Source: Bog-105 sp965277855
Lineage (GTDB): Bacteria; Acidobacteriota; Terriglobia; Bryobacterales; Bryobacteraceae
Direction: 5' to 3'
Assembly (NCBI GenBank): GCA_965277855.1
Contig: OZ255847.1
Location: 1,736,001 to 1,800,000, forward strand
Length of the DNA: 64,000 nt
Shown here: positions 49,901-58,585 of the stretch, one piece after another
Position numbering within the stretch: position 1 is the stretch's first letter
Layout of the letters: the number at the start of each line of letters is the position of its first letter
The notes under the pieces: generated by a model
Databases searched by the model: none
What the model saw: only the letters and a program-made list of their open reading frames with translations
Told to the model about the DNA's origin: nothing
Program-made: the position numbers and the translations under genes

Positions 49901-50526
49901 AAACCGTTATACGTGAATGCGTTGTTAAGCGGGCTCTGGCTACCCGAATCACCGTTAGCATTAATGCCGATCGTTTGACCGGTGTAGTTCGACTTATTAG
50001 AGCTTCCATTCTGCACTCCAAAGCCCGGCACGATCTTGATGTACTCGGCGGCATTACTGCCGACCTGGACATAATTTTCGAGTTCCTTGGTCGTGAGCAG
50101 GAAGGATTTCTCGCCCGAATCGACCGGCGTAATGATGTCGGCTGCGCCCGAGACCTCAATGGTCTGATTGGTGTTGCCGACTTGCAGCGATGCGTTGACG
50201 CTGCGCTTCTCGCCGCCACCCAGCGCAATGGCGTTCACTTTGGAAGTCTCAAAGCCGGTTTGCTCGATCGTAAGGTTATACGTGCCGACCGCGACCGAGG
50301 CGAACGCATAATAGCCCTGGTTATCGGTGACCGTGTCGCGCCGGTCGCCCGAATCGGCGTTCTGTAAAGTGACCTTGGCATTGGCAACGACGGCGCCCGA
50401 GGAATCAGCGACGGTGCCGGTCAGCGTGGCAAAGATGGCCTGAGACCACAGCGTGGCGGAAAGGACGGCAACGCCGGCCATGACGACCAGCAGTTTGCCC
50501 AAACTTCTGAAATCCATTCTCAACAT
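46945..50526 (-). CDS. Oar-like TonB-dependent receptor
   Basis: An outer-membrane beta-barrel of 1,193 residues from ATG 50526 (GGGGG lies 4 bases upstream; 50553 and 50517 are alternatives). After the signal peptide comes a carboxypeptidase-regulatory-like Ig domain (ATLTGTVADSSGAVVANAKV with YYAFASVAVGTYNLTIEQTG). A plug follows (about 130-260), then a long barrel ending VELVVKFYF with a terminal Phe. Such receptors, greatly expanded in Acidobacteria, are thought to take up sugars or oligomers; no ligand can be read here. Divergent from the malectin gene. Confidence 0.93.
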   Translation of the reverse strand: MLRMDFRSLGKLLVVMAGVAVLSATLWSQAIFATLTGTVADSSGAVVANAKVTLQNADSGDRRDTVTDNQGYYAFASVAVGTYNLTIEQTGFETSKVNAIALGGGEKRSVNASLQVGNTNQTIEVSGAADIITPVDSGEKSFLLTTKELENYVQVGSNAAEYIKIVPGFGVQNGSSNKSNYTGQTIGINANGDSGSQSPLNNAFTYNGLPGNTLDIVADGAHVSDPGCNCDTPVNPNSDFLQEFRVLTSNFSAEDQKGPMVITSVTKAGGASFHGNAFFSARNYVLNSNDAYSNAIGLARPQDKYYYPGGSLGGPVLIPWTHFNKDHNKLFFFTGYEFFYQVLDTGDLTATVPTPGMINGNFSPSELAKLGTKTASGAAPGTVPASWPGGQMPANLIDPSMQALMKLYPAPNADPNATGGYNYVQTQIFNQNNYQWTVRGDYNVSDSTKVFVRYNLQRETQQFPVGLWWRNAQQVPYPTPVEGKNRSDSVTGTITHVFSPTMTNETVFAYTFVGFPNVFEDPSKVDRTKVGYTDPTLFHNGVAQIPSILNSYGSAEGATIFMPGGFEAGGPSAGLYANKYMPSVSDTLTKVWGTHTAKAGFFYEWIRNAQPASNSSNGVMGFQSSGNPTFTYGDDYANMLAGNLTSYQEQNFNRINEISYHTFEGFIQDSWKVTSKLTAELGLRMTHFTPWSDDEGYGYSIFNPAQYNPANSGACAQGPTFCGFNWHSRDAAVPLGGFPQRTLFFQPRVGFAYDVYGKGKMVLRGGWGRFYFHSGQFTSGLDTSAGSEGITLNPGNINPAGPQRLLASQLGSIAFQAVPATPSGVDMRDDQQPYSDSYNFTVSQRTPWSGLLELAYVGNRSRDLQSNGGYGSNINLVPVGSMFSAANPGTANSNNYRPYAGYGDINLATNNLYANYNAFQVTWAHQASRATIQANYTYGKALGIIGTGQTLGGYGATLDPFNLSNNYGTQLGDRRHIFNAAYSINLPSPVHGNKFAAGAINGWQLSGITQLESGANLTGNSTNLNFNWQLNGAILPGSQNVVNTGGTNGIPINSQSILGTSSIQLNPVLTCDPTKNLGPHQFVNGNCFAVPTQVGHNGPSIMPAFYGPAFFNSDLGLFKNFQIKESMKLQFRVQAQNFVNHPLYSFPNNNNLTLQFNQASPGSASIPQTNTNFGYTQFKQGQRIVELVVKFYF

Positions 50527-50754
50527 GGAACCCCCAAAGGTGCAGCAAGACATCGAACTAAAGATGGAAACCTCTTGAAGCTGGCCCTACTATATAGAAG
50601 CCTTTAGCCACACGCAATCGGCTCCGGGTTACCGGGTGGCTACGTGCACGTTACGCGGATAAAGCCTTTGTTTCGAGCCGTGTTACATGTTCGGGCGACG
50701 AGTTAACGCAATGCGTGAAAGCTCTGATATACTCTTCCTGATTTCAAAAAAGCT

Positions 50755-52305
50755 ATGGAAGCGACGATCCCTCTGGATCTGCAGCGGGCGGAGTTGGAGC
50801 AGGTTCTGCAATCGGGTCTGTTTGCCAAAGCGCCACGGCTCGAGAGGTTTTTGCGCTACGTCTGCGAACGTCACTTCGAAGACGAGGGCGATCAGGTCAA
50901 GGAATACAGCATTGCGCTTGAAGCGCTCGGGCGCTCGGCAGACTTCGACCCAAAAAAGGACTCGATTGTCCGGGTGGAAGCACACCGGCTCAGAAAACGG
51001 CTTGCCGAATATTATGTCGGGCCTGGCGTCGGGCATTTGGTACACATTGAGATTCCGAATGGCCAGTACCGGCCGCAATTCGTGGCGCGGAAGGAACAGC
51101 CGGCGGCGCGTGAGCGTCCGGTGATCGAGCCGGTGCTGGTCGAAGACTTGGCGCCTGCTGCATTGATTTCAGCTTCGCCGGCGAGTCCGGCACAAAGCAG
51201 ATGGCTCTGGCCGGTGCTGCTGGTTGCCGGCGGGGGACTTCTCCTCGGTTCCGGGTTGCTGCTGCATGCTAGGCACACTGCCGAGAAGGCGCCTGGCCCG
51301 CAGCCGCTGGCCGAGATCTGGAACGAGTCGCAAGCCGATGCGGGTTTAACAGGCGAGATCAGGATCCTGGCAGGCTATCACGGCGCGCCGCTGGTGGACC
51401 ATCGCGGCCAGAGATGGATGCCGGATGCCTACTATAAGGGCGGCGTCTCGGCACCGGTCGGACCGGAGCATTTGCCCAAGACGCAGCCGGACGCGCAGTT
51501 CATCAAAGCGCAGCGCTCGGGAGCATTCGAGTACGACATTCCGCTGCGTGCCTGCACTTACGAACTCCACCTTTATTTCATCGAGACGGAATATGGACCG
51601 GGTAATCCGAAAGGCGGCGATGCGTCCAGCCGGACGTTTCAGGTGTCGGCCAATGGTCAACCCAAACTCGAAGGTTTGGATCCGCTGGCGGAAGCCGGCG
51701 CGCCCGACCGCTTCTATGAGCGGGTGTTGAAGGATATCAGCCCGGACAAAGACGGCAAACTGCATCTGGCTTTCACCGGAATTACCGGTCCGGCGTTTCT
51801 AAACGCGCTCCGGCTAGTGCCTAGTCCGCCAGGACGGATGCATCCGGTGAGGATCGTGGCGCAAGCGAGTCCGTTGACCGATTCGGATGGGCGGCTGTGG
51901 GCTGCGGACGAATATTTCCTGGGCGGCAATTCGGTGTTCCGCAAGAACGTCGTAGTGAACGGCGAGGAGGGGCTGTATCAGGGCGAGCGATACGGCAATT
52001 TTTCGTATCGGATTCCGGTGGCGCCAGGCCGGTACCGGGTGAGGCTCCACTTTGCCGAGACGTGGTTTGGCACGCCGGAATCGCACGTGACCGCCTTTGG
52101 TCATCGCGTATTCGATGTCTATGCGAATGGCGTGGCGCTGCTGCGGAATTACGAGATAGCGGAAGCGGCGGGCGGTGCGGACCGCAGCGTGGAGAAAGTA
52201 TTCGAAAATCTGCAGCCTAACGCACAGGGCATGCTGCTGCTCGAGTTTGTTCCGGTGAAAAACTATGCCGAAGTGAATGCGATCGAGATTGTGGAAACCG
52301 GGTAG
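50755..52305 (+). CDS. Membrane protein with two malectin domains
   Basis: A 516-residue protein. Residues about 5-110 form a domain seen at the N-terminus of many acidobacterial regulators: LEQVLQSGLFAKAPRLERFL, then EYSIALEALGRSADFDPKKD and SIVRVEAHRLRKRLAEYY. A Pro/Ala linker leads to one transmembrane helix (150-171). Two malectin-type carbohydrate-binding sandwiches follow (about 200-355 and 360-516; YELHLYFIETEYG, VRLHFAETWFG). Orientation suggests a cytoplasmic signalling domain and periplasmic sugar sensors. Divergent from the TonB receptor, 230 bp apart. Confidence 0.8.
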   Translation: MEATIPLDLQRAELEQVLQSGLFAKAPRLERFLRYVCERHFEDEGDQVKEYSIALEALGRSADFDPKKDSIVRVEAHRLRKRLAEYYVGPGVGHLVHIEIPNGQYRPQFVARKEQPAARERPVIEPVLVEDLAPAALISASPASPAQSRWLWPVLLVAGGGLLLGSGLLLHARHTAEKAPGPQPLAEIWNESQADAGLTGEIRILAGYHGAPLVDHRGQRWMPDAYYKGGVSAPVGPEHLPKTQPDAQFIKAQRSGAFEYDIPLRACTYELHLYFIETEYGPGNPKGGDASSRTFQVSANGQPKLEGLDPLAEAGAPDRFYERVLKDISPDKDGKLHLAFTGITGPAFLNALRLVPSPPGRMHPVRIVAQASPLTDSDGRLWAADEYFLGGNSVFRKNVVVNGEEGLYQGERYGNFSYRIPVAPGRYRVRLHFAETWFGTPESHVTAFGHRVFDVYANGVALLRNYEIAEAAGGADRSVEKVFENLQPNAQGMLLLEFVPVKNYAEVNAIEIVETG

Positions 52306-52350
52306 CTCACAGAAGCGGCGCGCACGGGCCACCGCTCCCATGACGCATTG

Positions 52351-54051
52351 TTATCGCCGGGGGAGCAAGCCAAAAACCGCAACGCTCTTGGTTGTACCGA
52401 TATAAACGCGGCCGTTTGCGACAGTCGGCGAGATGAACTTGTTGCCGGGCCCGAAATGATCGCGACCGCCAGCCGCCTGATTGCTGTTGTAGTATTCAAT
52501 GCCAAGATTGGCCGGATCGTAGGCGTGCAGGATAGCCGGCACGTTAGGCATAGCGCCGTTGTCTGCGGAAGCACCGTTGTCGAATGCCCACAGAATGGCA
52601 TTCTTCTTGCCATTCGCGCTAATTACGGGATTTGTCCCGGGAAAAGGAAAGCTGTCCGCCGATTTTGAAACGGGGGTGGAGGAGAGCCGCGCGTCGGTCA
52701 CGGCGAAAGACTTGATTACATCGTCCACTGCGCCGAAATACACCCGGCCATTGAACCAGGCCATTTGAGCGTACTGTTTTCCGGCTAAAGCGCCCGGCAG
52801 TTCCTGGTAGATACTGCTGTTGTTTGCGGCGTCGAACTTTCCCATCTGGTGGCGACGCACAACGTACACGTTCCTGTCCTTGCCGGCTGCCACCGCGAGC
52901 CGGCGCAGATTTCCGCTTGCATCGCGAAGATCGGGCAGAAGTAAGATACCGCCCGATCCGAGATCCTCATCTTTGCCGGATTCTTGATTCGTGTTGAACA
53001 TGGTCCAGTAGTCTGCGGGCTCCAGCACTTTATCGACTGCGAGGCCTGGTCGCGGCGTAAGTTTGAGCAGACTGTTTCCGTAATCTCCGCGCGAAGGAAA
53101 GCCCTGGGAGTTCAATTTTGTGTCGAACACACCGTTGGCAACCGAGAAAAACAGATTGCCCAGATCATCCGCTGCCGGACCGCCGCCGCTGTTCCAGATG
53201 GAGGCTTCGCTGCCATTTGGATTAAAGTTGAACACGCTGACTTGCTGCAAGGTCCGTGCCTGATAACCAATCACCCAACCCGTGTATGGCTGGTAATCGC
53301 AATGGGAAGTCCAGCTGGTATAGACGACGCCACCCGAAAGTAACAGCGCGGCGCGCTCTTCGTGTTGCCTTGGGTCGAACACTACGTTACTGCCCGATGT
53401 CAGTTCCTGGCCGGTGCCGGGGTAAGCGGCATGGATCTCTACCGGGCCATTCAATTCTTCGGACCCAGTCACTAAATCGAGGGCGTGAAGGCGCTGGTGA
53501 TATTTTCCGGAGCCATCCTTACTCATCGCCACCACATAGATGATTCCGTTCGGTCCGATATTCCTGTCGATGACCGGAGTCGCGGTGATACCAATTTCTG
53601 GAATCACTTGCGTGCAGCCTAACGGATCAGAAGGCCTTTCACCAGCGGACAACATCGACTTCTTCCAAAAGATAGTTCCGTTATTCGCATCGAAGGCATA
53701 GACGCTGTCGTGTTCAGTGGCGGCGAAAACCACGTCCCGGACAGCAGGTCTCTGCCCCTTGACCGTAAGGTTGGAAACGTAAAGCGGTTGGGCATCTACT
53801 TTTCCATCGAGCGGTACGGAGAAGAGTCTGCCGAAGGTGGAGGCGTTGACGCTCTGCGGAGTCAGACGACTTTCGTTCAGGTTTTGACCGGTTCGAAAAT
53901 TATCGTTGTGAAAGGTGAGTACGTCGACATTCGATGGCGCATTATCGTGGTCGGCATTACTAACATTCAAGTTTTGTGCATAGAATGCGAGAGGAAGAGT
54001 GAGACAAACCGCCGTCATGACGATTCGTGAAGTCGGAATTAAGAATTTCAT
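52351..54051 (-). CDS. Exported PQQ-type beta-propeller protein
   Basis: A 566-residue protein from ATG 54051, which starts a signal peptide (MKFLIPTSRIVMTAVCLTLP); an extension of 27 codons upstream is open but unlikely. The body has repeated strand units like PQQ/quinoprotein or BamB propellers (VFAATEHDSVYAFDANNGTI, WKKSM; RVYFGAVDDVIKSFAV). I see no dehydrogenase active site. Possibly an extracellular binding or enzyme scaffold. Upstream on the same strand lie two exported genes that may be co-transcribed. Confidence 0.75.
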   Translation of the reverse strand: MKFLIPTSRIVMTAVCLTLPLAFYAQNLNVSNADHDNAPSNVDVLTFHNDNFRTGQNLNESRLTPQSVNASTFGRLFSVPLDGKVDAQPLYVSNLTVKGQRPAVRDVVFAATEHDSVYAFDANNGTIFWKKSMLSAGERPSDPLGCTQVIPEIGITATPVIDRNIGPNGIIYVVAMSKDGSGKYHQRLHALDLVTGSEELNGPVEIHAAYPGTGQELTSGSNVVFDPRQHEERAALLLSGGVVYTSWTSHCDYQPYTGWVIGYQARTLQQVSVFNFNPNGSEASIWNSGGGPAADDLGNLFFSVANGVFDTKLNSQGFPSRGDYGNSLLKLTPRPGLAVDKVLEPADYWTMFNTNQESGKDEDLGSGGILLLPDLRDASGNLRRLAVAAGKDRNVYVVRRHQMGKFDAANNSSIYQELPGALAGKQYAQMAWFNGRVYFGAVDDVIKSFAVTDARLSSTPVSKSADSFPFPGTNPVISANGKKNAILWAFDNGASADNGAMPNVPAILHAYDPANLGIEYYNSNQAAGGRDHFGPGNKFISPTVANGRVYIGTTKSVAVFGLLPRR

Positions 54052-54160
54052 TGAAGCTCCCTGCGACGTGGAAGTGTGAGATCCGCAGCACCCTTGGGAT
54101 TCAGTACGGATGTCCCTCGGTCGAATAAACATTCAGCGAATTCCAGATGTATATTCGAGC

Positions 54161-54898
54161 CTATTTGTTGGAGGCGTTCAGACGTGCAAGAGTGGGCTGT
54201 AGCCTCCCTGGCTCGTGGCACGAAAGACACATTCCATCACTGTCCCCCAAACTTTTTGCGCCGAGCCAGCGGCGGCCGCGAGACTCATAAACGGAGCCCC
54301 TCAGTTTCGCGACCATTTGGTTGGCGATGCGGTTACGCTCCGCCTGATCACCGATCCGGTCAGAGGCAAAACCCATCAGTGACCACAGTTCGCCGCGCAT
54401 GTGCGGCGGAATCTGATCTAGATATTCGCTCTGCATGGCCTCCGCCTGGCGCAGCAGTTCACGACCTTCGCGGAAGAGGGACTCGCGATCTATCGCGCTA
54501 GCAGCATAGGGCGCGCCCCAGATCTGGCTGGAACCGACAATTAATAAAGGGGCGACATCCTTCGGGTCCCGCAGGGCGAGAGAACGCTTTTTATACTCCT
54601 GCGCCTCGGCCCAGTGTTGGCGGTAAGCGGAATCGTTACCAGTCTCGCGGTCATTCCGCATCCGATAGACGTAACCTTCATACTTCCAAGCCAGGCCATT
54701 TGCATCGCCGGGATTGTCCGCCAGAAAGCGGTCGATTTTGCGAGCCCCGCGCTCGAAAGATGCGGTATCGTGTGCCATGAACCCCGCGAAGATGTCCTCG
54801 CGAACCCAAGTGTGAATCGAAAGCTTTTCCGGCTTGGCTAGATCGTCCCAGGCCGATAGCGGAACCAGCAAGCAAAAGAACGCCAGGCCAGCACGCAT
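54161..54898 (-). CDS. Exported TPR-like protein with one haem c site
   Basis: A 245-residue protein from ATG 54898 (signal peptide MRAGLAFFCLLVPLSA). It is helical and TPR-like throughout (RGARKIDRFLADNPGDANGL with AWKYEGYVYRM). A single CxxCH motif lies near the C-terminus (GMCLSCHEPGRLQPTL). No cytochrome family is recognised. Next to a PQQ-type propeller, a haem c could accept electrons from a quinoprotein, but that is inference. Confidence 0.65.
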   Translation of the reverse strand: MRAGLAFFCLLVPLSAWDDLAKPEKLSIHTWVREDIFAGFMAHDTASFERGARKIDRFLADNPGDANGLAWKYEGYVYRMRNDRETGNDSAYRQHWAEAQEYKKRSLALRDPKDVAPLLIVGSSQIWGAPYAASAIDRESLFREGRELLRQAEAMQSEYLDQIPPHMRGELWSLMGFASDRIGDQAERNRIANQMVAKLRGSVYESRGRRWLGAKSLGDSDGMCLSCHEPGRLQPTLARLNASNK

Positions 54899-55089
54899 GG
54901 TGCGATCATTCTGTCGTAGCACGCGGCCATTGTCAATTGGCTGTGTGCTTCACGCGATTTTTGTCTTTGCGCGATGAGATACTCGGCCAGCAACGAACCA
55001 GTCGCGAAAGTGCTGGAGAAGAGGTGGCAATATGCCCACCTCCTCGGTTTGCTGTACGAGCCCCTCAGCAACTTGTATCGCAGTCACAT

Positions 55090-55935
55090 TCAGCGGTGGC
55101 TTGCGGTATCCTCAGCGCCGAACTGGATTTGGCTTTGGGCAGAGGTTCGCTGGAAGTTGCGGTTGTCCATGGACACACTGATGTTGCGGTTGATGAAGAA
55201 CACGGCTCGCAGCCGGAATTCGGTGCCGAAACTGACGGGAAACCAGAGGTTCTGGCCGATCCTTTGATAGCGGGTGCTGAAGCCAAGACCCGGCACATCG
55301 GTGCCCAGCAGCGTCCGTACCAACATGGGGATGCGGCGGGACAGGCGCGTGTAAACCGACACCGGCTGCAGCTCTTCCTTATCGATGAGCGCCTCGCCGG
55401 CCCAACTGATGTCGCCCGAATCGACGGGGCGGAACCGGATGCGGTAGGCGGGCCTTCCATCCACCAGTTGCTCACCCGCTAACTCGAAGCGCAAATCCTT
55501 CTGACTGTCGGAGGTGAGAGGAAAGAGATCCTTCCCCAAGCCGTCTTTTGAATCGTTGTCGAGCAAGTCCTTTCTGAAGGACTCCGCCAAGCTACCGTCC
55601 AGGCCGCCGCTATCCGGAATCGGCTGGCCGTGGAAATCGAGATAGCGGCCTTTCTTCCAGTAGCGCCCGGACACCGACTGCTCTTTTCGCTCCACACCTT
55701 TGGCGGTCGGCGTGACGGTCAGATCGCTGACTTCTTCGCGCGCCAGCTTGCCGTTGGTGCGCCTTATGACAACCTTGACGTGCTGGTCATATAAGTACTC
55801 CGTGCGGGCTTTTTGCGCTTCGTCCTGATGAGCGGCTACCTGCTTCATGATGGCCTCCGCGCTGGGTGTCTCAGTGGCGAATGCCCTCGCAATCGTCAGA
55901 GCCAGGAGTACTAGCGCATAGTTTACATTTGTCAT
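55090..55935 (-). CDS. Exported protein, LolA-like fold suspected
   Basis: A 281-residue protein from ATG 55935 (signal peptide about 1-20, cut near AFATE). Residues about 25-250 have the half-barrel strand pattern of outer-membrane lipoprotein-sorting-like proteins (EYLYDQHVKVVIRRTNGKLA, PAYRIRFRPVDSG, LQPVSVYTRLSRRIPMLVRT). No motif for function. A longer frame starts at 55980. Could carry lipids or lipoproteins. Confidence 0.6.
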   Translation of the reverse strand: MTNVNYALVLLALTIARAFATETPSAEAIMKQVAAHQDEAQKARTEYLYDQHVKVVIRRTNGKLAREEVSDLTVTPTAKGVERKEQSVSGRYWKKGRYLDFHGQPIPDSGGLDGSLAESFRKDLLDNDSKDGLGKDLFPLTSDSQKDLRFELAGEQLVDGRPAYRIRFRPVDSGDISWAGEALIDKEELQPVSVYTRLSRRIPMLVRTLLGTDVPGLGFSTRYQRIGQNLWFPVSFGTEFRLRAVFFINRNISVSMDNRNFQRTSAQSQIQFGAEDTASHR

Positions 55936-56059
55936 GGGCGCTTTCTGACGAATACGATCTCTTGTGCAACGTCGATTCAAAATTAATCGTCTGTTTAGCT
56001 GTCCCCGGCTTTACCGCAGGCGGTCACGTTAAGCTAGAGGTTTACGGTTTACCCCAGTT

Positions 56060-56887
56060 TTGCGCCTATTGACTCTCGTCAGGCTGTTAAAGCCTGCTCT
56101 TCTTCCTGTCTGCTTTGTCCTGTTCGGCCTCAACGCCGCATACGGGCAAGCGGCTGATGCATTCGGCGGCGCCGATCCCTTATTGGCCCTGCAATCGCCG
56201 CCGCCCAGTCCGCCGCCACCGCCACCGGGAGAACTGAAGCCTCCCGCCACGCCGGAGACGCCCGCCCTTACCAAGCAGCAGAAAGCGGCTCAACAGTTAA
56301 AAGCGCAAGAGCATCAACGCATGCTGGGCATCTTCCCACAGTTCAACGTGTCGCAGATTTCGGACGCAGTGGCACTCAGCCCCAAGCAAAAAGTGATGCT
56401 TTCCTTGAAGAGCGCAACTGACCCGATCCAATTTGTGATCGCGGCGGCGGATGGGGGGATCAGTCAGTGGCAGAATGACTATCAGGGTTACGGTCAGGGC
56501 GCAGCAGGATATTTTAAGCGCTGGGGTGCATCGTATGCGGATAATTTCGATGGCGCATTTTTTGGGGGCGCCATTTTTCCCATCCTGCTGCACCAGGATC
56601 CGCGCTATTTTCGGAAGGGTACCGGCAGCTTTTCGAGCCGCCTGTATTACTCGCTGCTCACCACCGTGCGAGCCAAGGGCGACAGCGGGCGCTGGCAGCC
56701 GAACTTCTCGAACATACTTGGCAACCTTGCTGCCGGGGGTATTTCGAATTTGTACTATCCATCGTCGGATCGCGGAGGAGCGCTGACAGTGGAACGCGCC
56801 TTCACGGTTACGGCCGAAGGGGCGATTGGCGGCGTTCTACTCGAATTCTGGCCCGACATCGCGCGCCATCTGCACCACAAGCACTAA
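56060..56887 (+). CDS. Exported protein with Pro-rich linker, unrecognised
   Basis: A 275-residue protein from TTG 56060. Signal peptide (about 1-29, cut near AYGQA), then a Pro-rich stretch (SPPPSPPPPPPGELKPP) and a helical region with Lys/Gln. The C-terminal domain of about 170 residues is conserved-looking and rich in aromatic residues (QGYGQGAAGYFKRWGASYAD, HQDPRYFRKGTGSFSSRLYY). Similar proteins occur widely in Acidobacteria from memory, with no known role. Probably periplasmic or outer-membrane associated. Confidence 0.6.
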   Translation: MRLLTLVRLLKPALLPVCFVLFGLNAAYGQAADAFGGADPLLALQSPPPSPPPPPPGELKPPATPETPALTKQQKAAQQLKAQEHQRMLGIFPQFNVSQISDAVALSPKQKVMLSLKSATDPIQFVIAAADGGISQWQNDYQGYGQGAAGYFKRWGASYADNFDGAFFGGAIFPILLHQDPRYFRKGTGSFSSRLYYSLLTTVRAKGDSGRWQPNFSNILGNLAAGGISNLYYPSSDRGGALTVERAFTVTAEGAIGGVLLEFWPDIARHLHHKH

Positions 56888-56932
56888 TCAACGCCGGGCA
56901 GGTTAGGGTATAGTTCGATTCGCGGAAATCAA

Positions 56933-57445
56933 CTGAGTGAACCACTGATCGTTACGCTCGAGATGGAAGCGAGGGCGTTCGCCTTCTTTAACGAGCTGCG
57001 GGAACGGCATTTCCCGGCGAACCGAAACCTGGTGCCGGCGCACCTTAGCCTCTTTCACCAGCTTCCGGGCGAGCAGGCGGGGCAGGTCAAACAGATTCTG
57101 CGGGATGTTTGTGTTGGGAGCGCGCGGCCTGTGATTGCAGTGACGGGCATCCGGCATCTGGGACACGGCGTGGCGTTCACGGCACAATCCTCTGATCTTT
57201 CGAATCTCCACAAGCAACTGGCTCTCTCGTTTGCTGAGTGGCTCACACCACAGGACCGGCAACGCTTCCAGCCACACATCACCGTGCAGAACAAAGTGCC
57301 TGCGGCCACGGCTAAAGCATTACTGGCGGTGCTCGAGGCGCAGTTCTCGCCGTGGACGTTTGAGGGAACGGGTTTATCTTTGTGGCGCTATTTAGACGGC
57401 CCCTGGGAGCTTCTGGAAACCTTTGCGTTCGCGGATAATCGGTGA
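56933..57445 (+). CDS. 2H phosphoesterase / 2'-5' RNA ligase family protein
   Basis: A protein of about 170 residues with the two HxT/S-x motifs of the 2H superfamily: VPAHLSLFHQLPG and FQPHITVQNKVP, about 100 residues apart. Members hydrolyse cyclic phosphates or nucleotides or ligate tRNA halves in vitro. No ATG stands at the natural N-terminus (PLIVTLEMEARAF). CTG 56933 with GGA 7 bases upstream is the best start; ATG 56963 would lose the first strand. It is 3 bp before the AI-2E-type gene. Confidence 0.82.
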   Translation: MSEPLIVTLEMEARAFAFFNELRERHFPANRNLVPAHLSLFHQLPGEQAGQVKQILRDVCVGSARPVIAVTGIRHLGHGVAFTAQSSDLSNLHKQLALSFAEWLTPQDRQRFQPHITVQNKVPAATAKALLAVLEAQFSPWTFEGTGLSLWRYLDGPWELLETFAFADNR

Positions 57446-57448
57446 CAG

Positions 57449-58582
57449 ATGAACTCCCCAGGCCCGAGATCTCCCGAACGCCCCGATCCGGATAGCAAGC
57501 CCAATCTGAGAGACACGGCGCGGCTGTTTGAAGGCCCGCTCGGAATCCGGTCCATTTCGCTGACCGGACTATTCTTTCTGGCCTGCTTCTACACGCTGTA
57601 TTTTGGCCGAGACTTCTTTCTTCCGGTTACGCTCGCGCTGGTCTTCAACTTTCTGCTGGCGCCCCTCGTCCGCTGGCTCAAAAGCCTCCGCATTCCAGGA
57701 GCAATAGGCGCGGCGATCGTAATCCTAGCCGTAGCGCTGCTTTTCGGGATGCTGGCGTTTGAGCTGGCAGGTCCGGTAGAGCAATGGCTGGCCAAAATTC
57801 CCGAAACGGGTGCAAAGCTGCAAAGCAAAACTCAGCCGATCAGAAAGGCATTCGAAAAGATCTCCAACACGAGTGAGGAAATCGAGAAGCTGACAGCGAC
57901 AAAGTCTCCTGATAAAAGAGCACCGCAACAGGTAGAGCTGAAGAAGACGAGCTTGCTCGATACCTTGTTCAGCGGCACCTCGAAATTCGTGTTCAGCCTG
58001 CTGGTAGTGATCGTGCTTCTTTTCTTTCTGCTCGCGTCGGGTGATCTCTTTCTGGCAAAACTCGTACACGTATTGCCCACCTTATCGGACAAAAAGAAAG
58101 CCGTCAGGATTGCCAATGAGGTGGAGAGCAACATCTCCCGGTACCTGTTTACGATTACCTTTATAAACGCTGGTATCGGTGTGGCAAGCGGATGTTTATT
58201 CTGGGCATTTGGATTGCCTGACCCGGCTGTGTGGGGCTTAGTGGCAGGGCTGCTGAATTTCATCCCTACAGTGGGCGCGGTCAGCGTCGCGATCCTGATG
58301 GCGCTGATTTCAATTACGACATTCGATTCGCTGGCCCATGCCGCCCTGGTACCGGCGGCCTTTCTGTCCTTGACGATGGCCGTGGGTACGTTTGTCAGTC
58401 CGCTGATCATGGGGCGGAGACTCACTCTCAACCCGGTGGTGATCTTTCTGGGACTGAGTTTCTGGGGCTGGCTCTGGGGTATCCCGGGCGCGCTTCTAGC
58501 CGTCCCGATGCTGGCAATGTTCAAAATTTTTTGCGATCATATCGAACCTCTGGCCTCCATTGGAGAGTTTCTTGGCAACTAA
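57449..58582 (+). CDS. AI-2E/PerM-family transporter
   Basis: A 377-residue inner-membrane protein with about eight helices. Two hydrophobic N-terminal segments are followed by a long helical loop (EQWLAKIPETGAKLQSKTQP) and the C-terminal bundle with YLFTITFINAGIGVASGCLF, PDPAVWGLVAGLLNFIPTVG and GIPGALLAVPMLAMFKIFCD. Known family members include the TqsA-type exporter of autoinducer-2 and Na+/H+ antiporters; the substrate is unclear here. Follows the 2H gene by 3 bp. Confidence 0.9.
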   Translation: MNSPGPRSPERPDPDSKPNLRDTARLFEGPLGIRSISLTGLFFLACFYTLYFGRDFFLPVTLALVFNFLLAPLVRWLKSLRIPGAIGAAIVILAVALLFGMLAFELAGPVEQWLAKIPETGAKLQSKTQPIRKAFEKISNTSEEIEKLTATKSPDKRAPQQVELKKTSLLDTLFSGTSKFVFSLLVVIVLLFFLLASGDLFLAKLVHVLPTLSDKKKAVRIANEVESNISRYLFTITFINAGIGVASGCLFWAFGLPDPAVWGLVAGLLNFIPTVGAVSVAILMALISITTFDSLAHAALVPAAFLSLTMAVGTFVSPLIMGRRLTLNPVVIFLGLSFWGWLWGIPGALLAVPMLAMFKIFCDHIEPLASIGEFLGN

Positions 58583-58585
58583 CGC

